DNA of 6,194 bases from Nitrososphaerales archaeon (lineage in GTDB: Archaea > Thermoproteota > Nitrososphaeria > Nitrososphaerales > UBA183), in assembly GCA_030045755.1 (NCBI GenBank), contig JASIEW010000108.1:1-6194 (forward strand), read 5' to 3'. Of this stretch, positions 3,899 to 6,194 are shown piece by piece. Below the pieces are notes generated by a model. It was not told where the DNA came from. It worked only from the letters and a program-made list of their open reading frames with translations, and searched no databases. Position 1 is the stretch's first letter. The number at the start of each line of letters is the position of its first letter. Both the position numbers and the translations under genes were made by a program.

Positions 3899-5251
3899 AT
3901 GACAAAGGCCTTCGGGACAGCCGGCGTAAGGGGGGTCTTCAACGAGACTCAGACGCCCGAGCAGGTCTACAAGCTCGCTGAGACGATAGCGTTCGCGTTC
4001 GGACGTGGGAGGTACGGAGTGGGCTGGGACGGAAGGAAGGCCTCCGCTCTTCTGTCCAAGACCGTCCTGGCGGCGCTCAGCGCGGCAGGCAGCGAGGCTG
4101 CGATCTTCGGCCTTGCTCCGACTCCTGTCATAGCCTTCGGAGCGGTTTCTCGTTCATGTCTTGCGGCATTCTCGGTGACCGCGTCCCACAATCCTGTCGA
4201 GTTCTCTGGGGTGAAGGTGTTCAACGGCTCGGGCATGGAGCTCCCAAAGCAAGACGAGGAGAGAGTGGAACGAGCCATGGGGGTCGAGGTGATGAAGGCC
4301 TCCAGGTCGTTCGGCCAGCTGGTTCCGGACGAGACGGTGACTGACGACTACGTGCGGGCGTTGGTGTCTAGGCACGAAAGATCGGCGGAGCCGCTCAGAA
4401 TCGCGGTCGACTGTGCTACGGGCCCGGGAGGCCTCGTCACTCCCGCCGTGCTGAAGCTTCTCGGTCATAACGTGGTCGCAGTAAACTCCCAGGTGTCTTG
4501 GCGGTTTCCCGCGAGGCCCCCGGAGCCCACAGCCACCAATCTCGCGGACTTCGCTAGGATCGTCTCCGGACTAGGGGTGGACTTCGCTTTTGCGCATGAC
4601 GGAGACGCCGACAGGCTCGTCATGATCGACATGTTAGGCAACGTCGTTCCTGACTCCATCGTCGCGATGCTCGCGCTAAGAGCCCTTGGCATGACCGAGG
4701 GGACGGTGGTGATCTCAGAGAACGCTTCTGCGGCGGTCGCCGAGGAGGCTGAGAGGCTCGGCCTTAGAGTACTCCGGAGCAGGGTGGGCAAGACGTTCGC
4801 AGTCCTCAGAGAAGAGAACGGAGTGTTTGCGACAGAACCGAGCAAGATGGTCGACCCGAGGTGGGGCCTCTGGGAGGACGGAATCAACGCTTCCGCACTG
4901 ATTTCGGGACTGCTCGCCCGGCAAAGGGGGATTCTGGAGAAGGTGATGGAGGAGAGCAGATGGAAGTACAAACAAGTGAACCTCCGGGCGCAGGTCAGGA
5001 TGGAGATCTTGGAGAGGAAGGCGAAAGAGTCGCTCAAAAAGCTGAGAATAACCGAAGAAAGGAAGCTCGATGGCTACAAGTTGGTCTTCGCCGATGGTTC
5101 TTGGGTGATGTTCAGGCCCTCAGGGACCGAGCCTCTCACTAGGATCTACTGCGAGTCGAAGGACCAACAGACGTTAGACTTCCTGGTGCAACAGGGTATG
5201 CAGTGCGTCGAATCTTCTAATACCGCGCAAGGCATTTCGCTGACTAGATGA
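3899..5251 (+). CDS. Phosphohexomutase (phosphoglucosamine/phosphomannomutase family)
   Basis: A 450-residue alpha-D-phosphohexomutase, normal length, interconverting sugar 1- and 6-phosphates in the cytoplasm. The four expected sites are in order: FGTAGVRG (5-12), the phosphoserine loop VTASHNP with S96, the magnesium loop DGDADR (234-239), and the phosphate-binding loop RPSGTEP (406-412). The sugar-specificity loop reads TEPSKMVDPRWGLWEDG (312-328) rather than the GEXSGH of well-studied enzymes, so substrate cannot be assigned from it; GlcN-1-P for UDP-GlcNAc (glmM-like) or Man-1-P (manB-like) are both possible. ATG at 3899 is 6 bases after the thyX stop, and its TGA overlaps the polD1 ATG. 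It is probably co-transcribed with both neighbours. Co-occurrence with thymidylate and polymerase genes does not indicate substrate. Confidence 0.95.
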   Translation: MTKAFGTAGVRGVFNETQTPEQVYKLAETIAFAFGRGRYGVGWDGRKASALLSKTVLAALSAAGSEAAIFGLAPTPVIAFGAVSRSCLAAFSVTASHNPVEFSGVKVFNGSGMELPKQDEERVERAMGVEVMKASRSFGQLVPDETVTDDYVRALVSRHERSAEPLRIAVDCATGPGGLVTPAVLKLLGHNVVAVNSQVSWRFPARPPEPTATNLADFARIVSGLGVDFAFAHDGDADRLVMIDMLGNVVPDSIVAMLALRALGMTEGTVVISENASAAVAEEAERLGLRVLRSRVGKTFAVLREENGVFATEPSKMVDPRWGLWEDGINASALISGLLARQRGILEKVMEESRWKYKQVNLRAQVRMEILERKAKESLKKLRITEERKLDGYKLVFADGSWVMFRPSGTEPLTRIYCESKDQQTLDFLVQQGMQCVESSNTAQGISLTR

Positions 5252-6194
5252 CCGAGTCGAGGGCCGTGGCCAGGGTGTTGGCCTCGGGCTACATGATAGA
5301 CGCAAAGGCCTTCGACCTGATCAACGCTCTACCAACAAGCCTTGACATGGACGGCTTGGTTGACAGGCTCCTAGAACAGAAAGCTTCCGCCATGGGAGAG
5401 TCCAGAATCATAACCGAGGTTGACGTAGCTCGGGTCCTCCCCGAAGACAAACAGCGGCCGCATACGGAGAAACTGGTCGATGAAGCGGAACTCGAGGTCG
5501 TTTCGGACCCGACGCAGTCGATCTCGCCCGTGGAAGGGTATGCGGGATTCGGGCGACTGTTCCACGACAGGTATGACAGGCTCTCCTCGATCGTCCGCAG
5601 TAGGCTCGATACGAAGGCAGCGGACAGCGTCTCGTCGGCGAAGAATCTTCTCGCGGGGAAGAAGGCCAAGGTGGCCGGACTTTTGGTCGACAAGTCGAAC
5701 CGACGAGGGGTGATGGAGCTCAGGATTGACGACCCGACAGGGACGCTGAAGCTTCTCTGTCAAGACGCGTTGGTCGAGAAGGCGGCCATGGAAGCGCCGC
5801 TCGACAGTATGGTCGTCATCGAAGTCGTGAGGGGAAAGACCGGTCAACTTTTCACCAATTCTCTGCTTCTGCCTGACGTTCCGGGGCGCAGGCCCACGTC
5901 GTCCTCCCGAAGGGTGTACGCGGTCCTGCTGTCCGACTTGCACATTGGAAGCGACAAGTTTCTCGCCGAGGACTTCAAGAGGTTCATACAATGGCTGAAC
6001 GGGAAGTCGGGGGACGAGGACGTCGTTGACAGAGTGAAGTATGTGGTGATAGCCGGCGACCTGGTCGACGGAGTGGGAGTCTACCCGGGTCAGGAGTATC
6101 AGCTTGCCGAAAGGAATCCAGCCAAGCAGTACGAAATGGCGGCGGAACTGTTCAAGCAGATACCGGCTCAAATCCAGATCATCGTGTCGCCAGG
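5248..6194 (+). CDS. polD1: DNA polymerase D small subunit DP1, 5' part
   Basis: The first 315 residues of the small subunit of archaeal family-D replicative polymerase, cut by the window edge. The N-terminus (RVLASGYMIDAKAFDLI) is the small helical domain. A variable linker (about 65-95) precedes GFGRLFHDRYDRL, typical of DP1. Residues about 138-210 are the OB fold (KVAGLLVDKSNRRGVMELRI, IDDPTG). The phosphoesterase domain begins near 222: SDLHIGS gives D230 and H232, and VVIAGDLVDGVGVYPGQ gives D271, so the 3'-5' exonuclease metal site appears intact. The last residues, IIVSP, run into the expected GNHD motif. Full-length family members are about 450-620 residues. The start ATG shares ATGA with the mutase stop. 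DP2 is not in the window. Confidence 0.96.
   Translation, partial: MTESRAVARVLASGYMIDAKAFDLINALPTSLDMDGLVDRLLEQKASAMGESRIITEVDVARVLPEDKQRPHTEKLVDEAELEVVSDPTQSISPVEGYAGFGRLFHDRYDRLSSIVRSRLDTKAADSVSSAKNLLAGKKAKVAGLLVDKSNRRGVMELRIDDPTGTLKLLCQDALVEKAAMEAPLDSMVVIEVVRGKTGQLFTNSLLLPDVPGRRPTSSSRRVYAVLLSDLHIGSDKFLAEDFKRFIQWLNGKSGDEDVVDRVKYVVIAGDLVDGVGVYPGQEYQLAERNPAKQYEMAAELFKQIPAQIQIIVSP

Noticed and set aside
4465..5037. Minus-strand frames within the mutase gene
   Set aside because: Serine- and leucine-rich shadows of a gene with all catalytic loops present on the plus strand.
5371..6171. A 266-codon minus-strand open frame opposite polD1
   Set aside because: It is the antisense shadow of clearly conserved PolD motifs; its translation is rich in Arg, His and Asp with no family features.
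1..6194. CRISPR arrays, insertion sequences, attachment sites or rRNA
   Set aside because: I found no regularly spaced repeats, transposase motifs, terminal inverted repeats or rRNA-like sequence; the tRNA is not followed by a duplicated 3' end or an integrase.

Overview
The window looks archaeal. It encodes the small subunit of family-D DNA polymerase, a UPF0147 protein, an archaeal p27-autoantigen zinc-ribbon protein and a tRNA gene interrupted by bulge-helix-bulge type introns. AGG/AGA are common arginine codons, and several genes have TATA boxes 26-31 bases before the start codon with no leader. PolD, A-type Fe-S carrier and flavin-dependent thymidylate synthase together suit Nitrososphaerota (thaumarchaeal) or a neighbouring TACK lineage. 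A euryarchaeon cannot be excluded from the sequence alone.

Layout. Positions 1-101 hold the start of an unrecognised minus-strand gene that leaves the window. It is divergent from a small coiled-coil gene (220-486, +). That gene converges, with 3 bases between stops, on a minus-strand pair: UPF0147 (951-1235) followed by a zinc-ribbon/coiled-coil protein (490-927). A TATA element at about 1304-1310 is readable on both strands and separates this pair from three plus-strand single genes with their own TATA boxes: p27-type zinc ribbon (1336-1668), peroxiredoxin (1706-2185) and IscA/HesB-type Fe-S carrier (2226-2582). A type II tRNA gene lies on the minus strand at 2605-2731. I read it as tRNA-Ser(CGA) with two introns, 30 and 14 bases long.

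From 2929 to the right edge runs a tight plus-strand cluster: two tandem, mutually diverged ThyX-family genes (overlap 11 bases), a phosphohexomutase (gap 6 bases) and the 5' part of polD1 (ATGA overlap). This links dTMP supply, sugar-phosphate metabolism and replication in one probable transcription unit.

The most interesting element is the ThyX pair. The first protein keeps the FAD-side signatures (CY, EH, NAR) but has lost the catalytic RHRxxSxxxxSxR loop. The second keeps that loop and the AQWEIR helix but has DH for EH and SAK for NAR. The losses are complementary, which suggests an obligate hetero-oligomeric flavin-dependent thymidylate synthase. The second point of interest is the two-intron tRNA-Ser, where the two introns appear to need mutually exclusive pairings and so an ordered splicing path.
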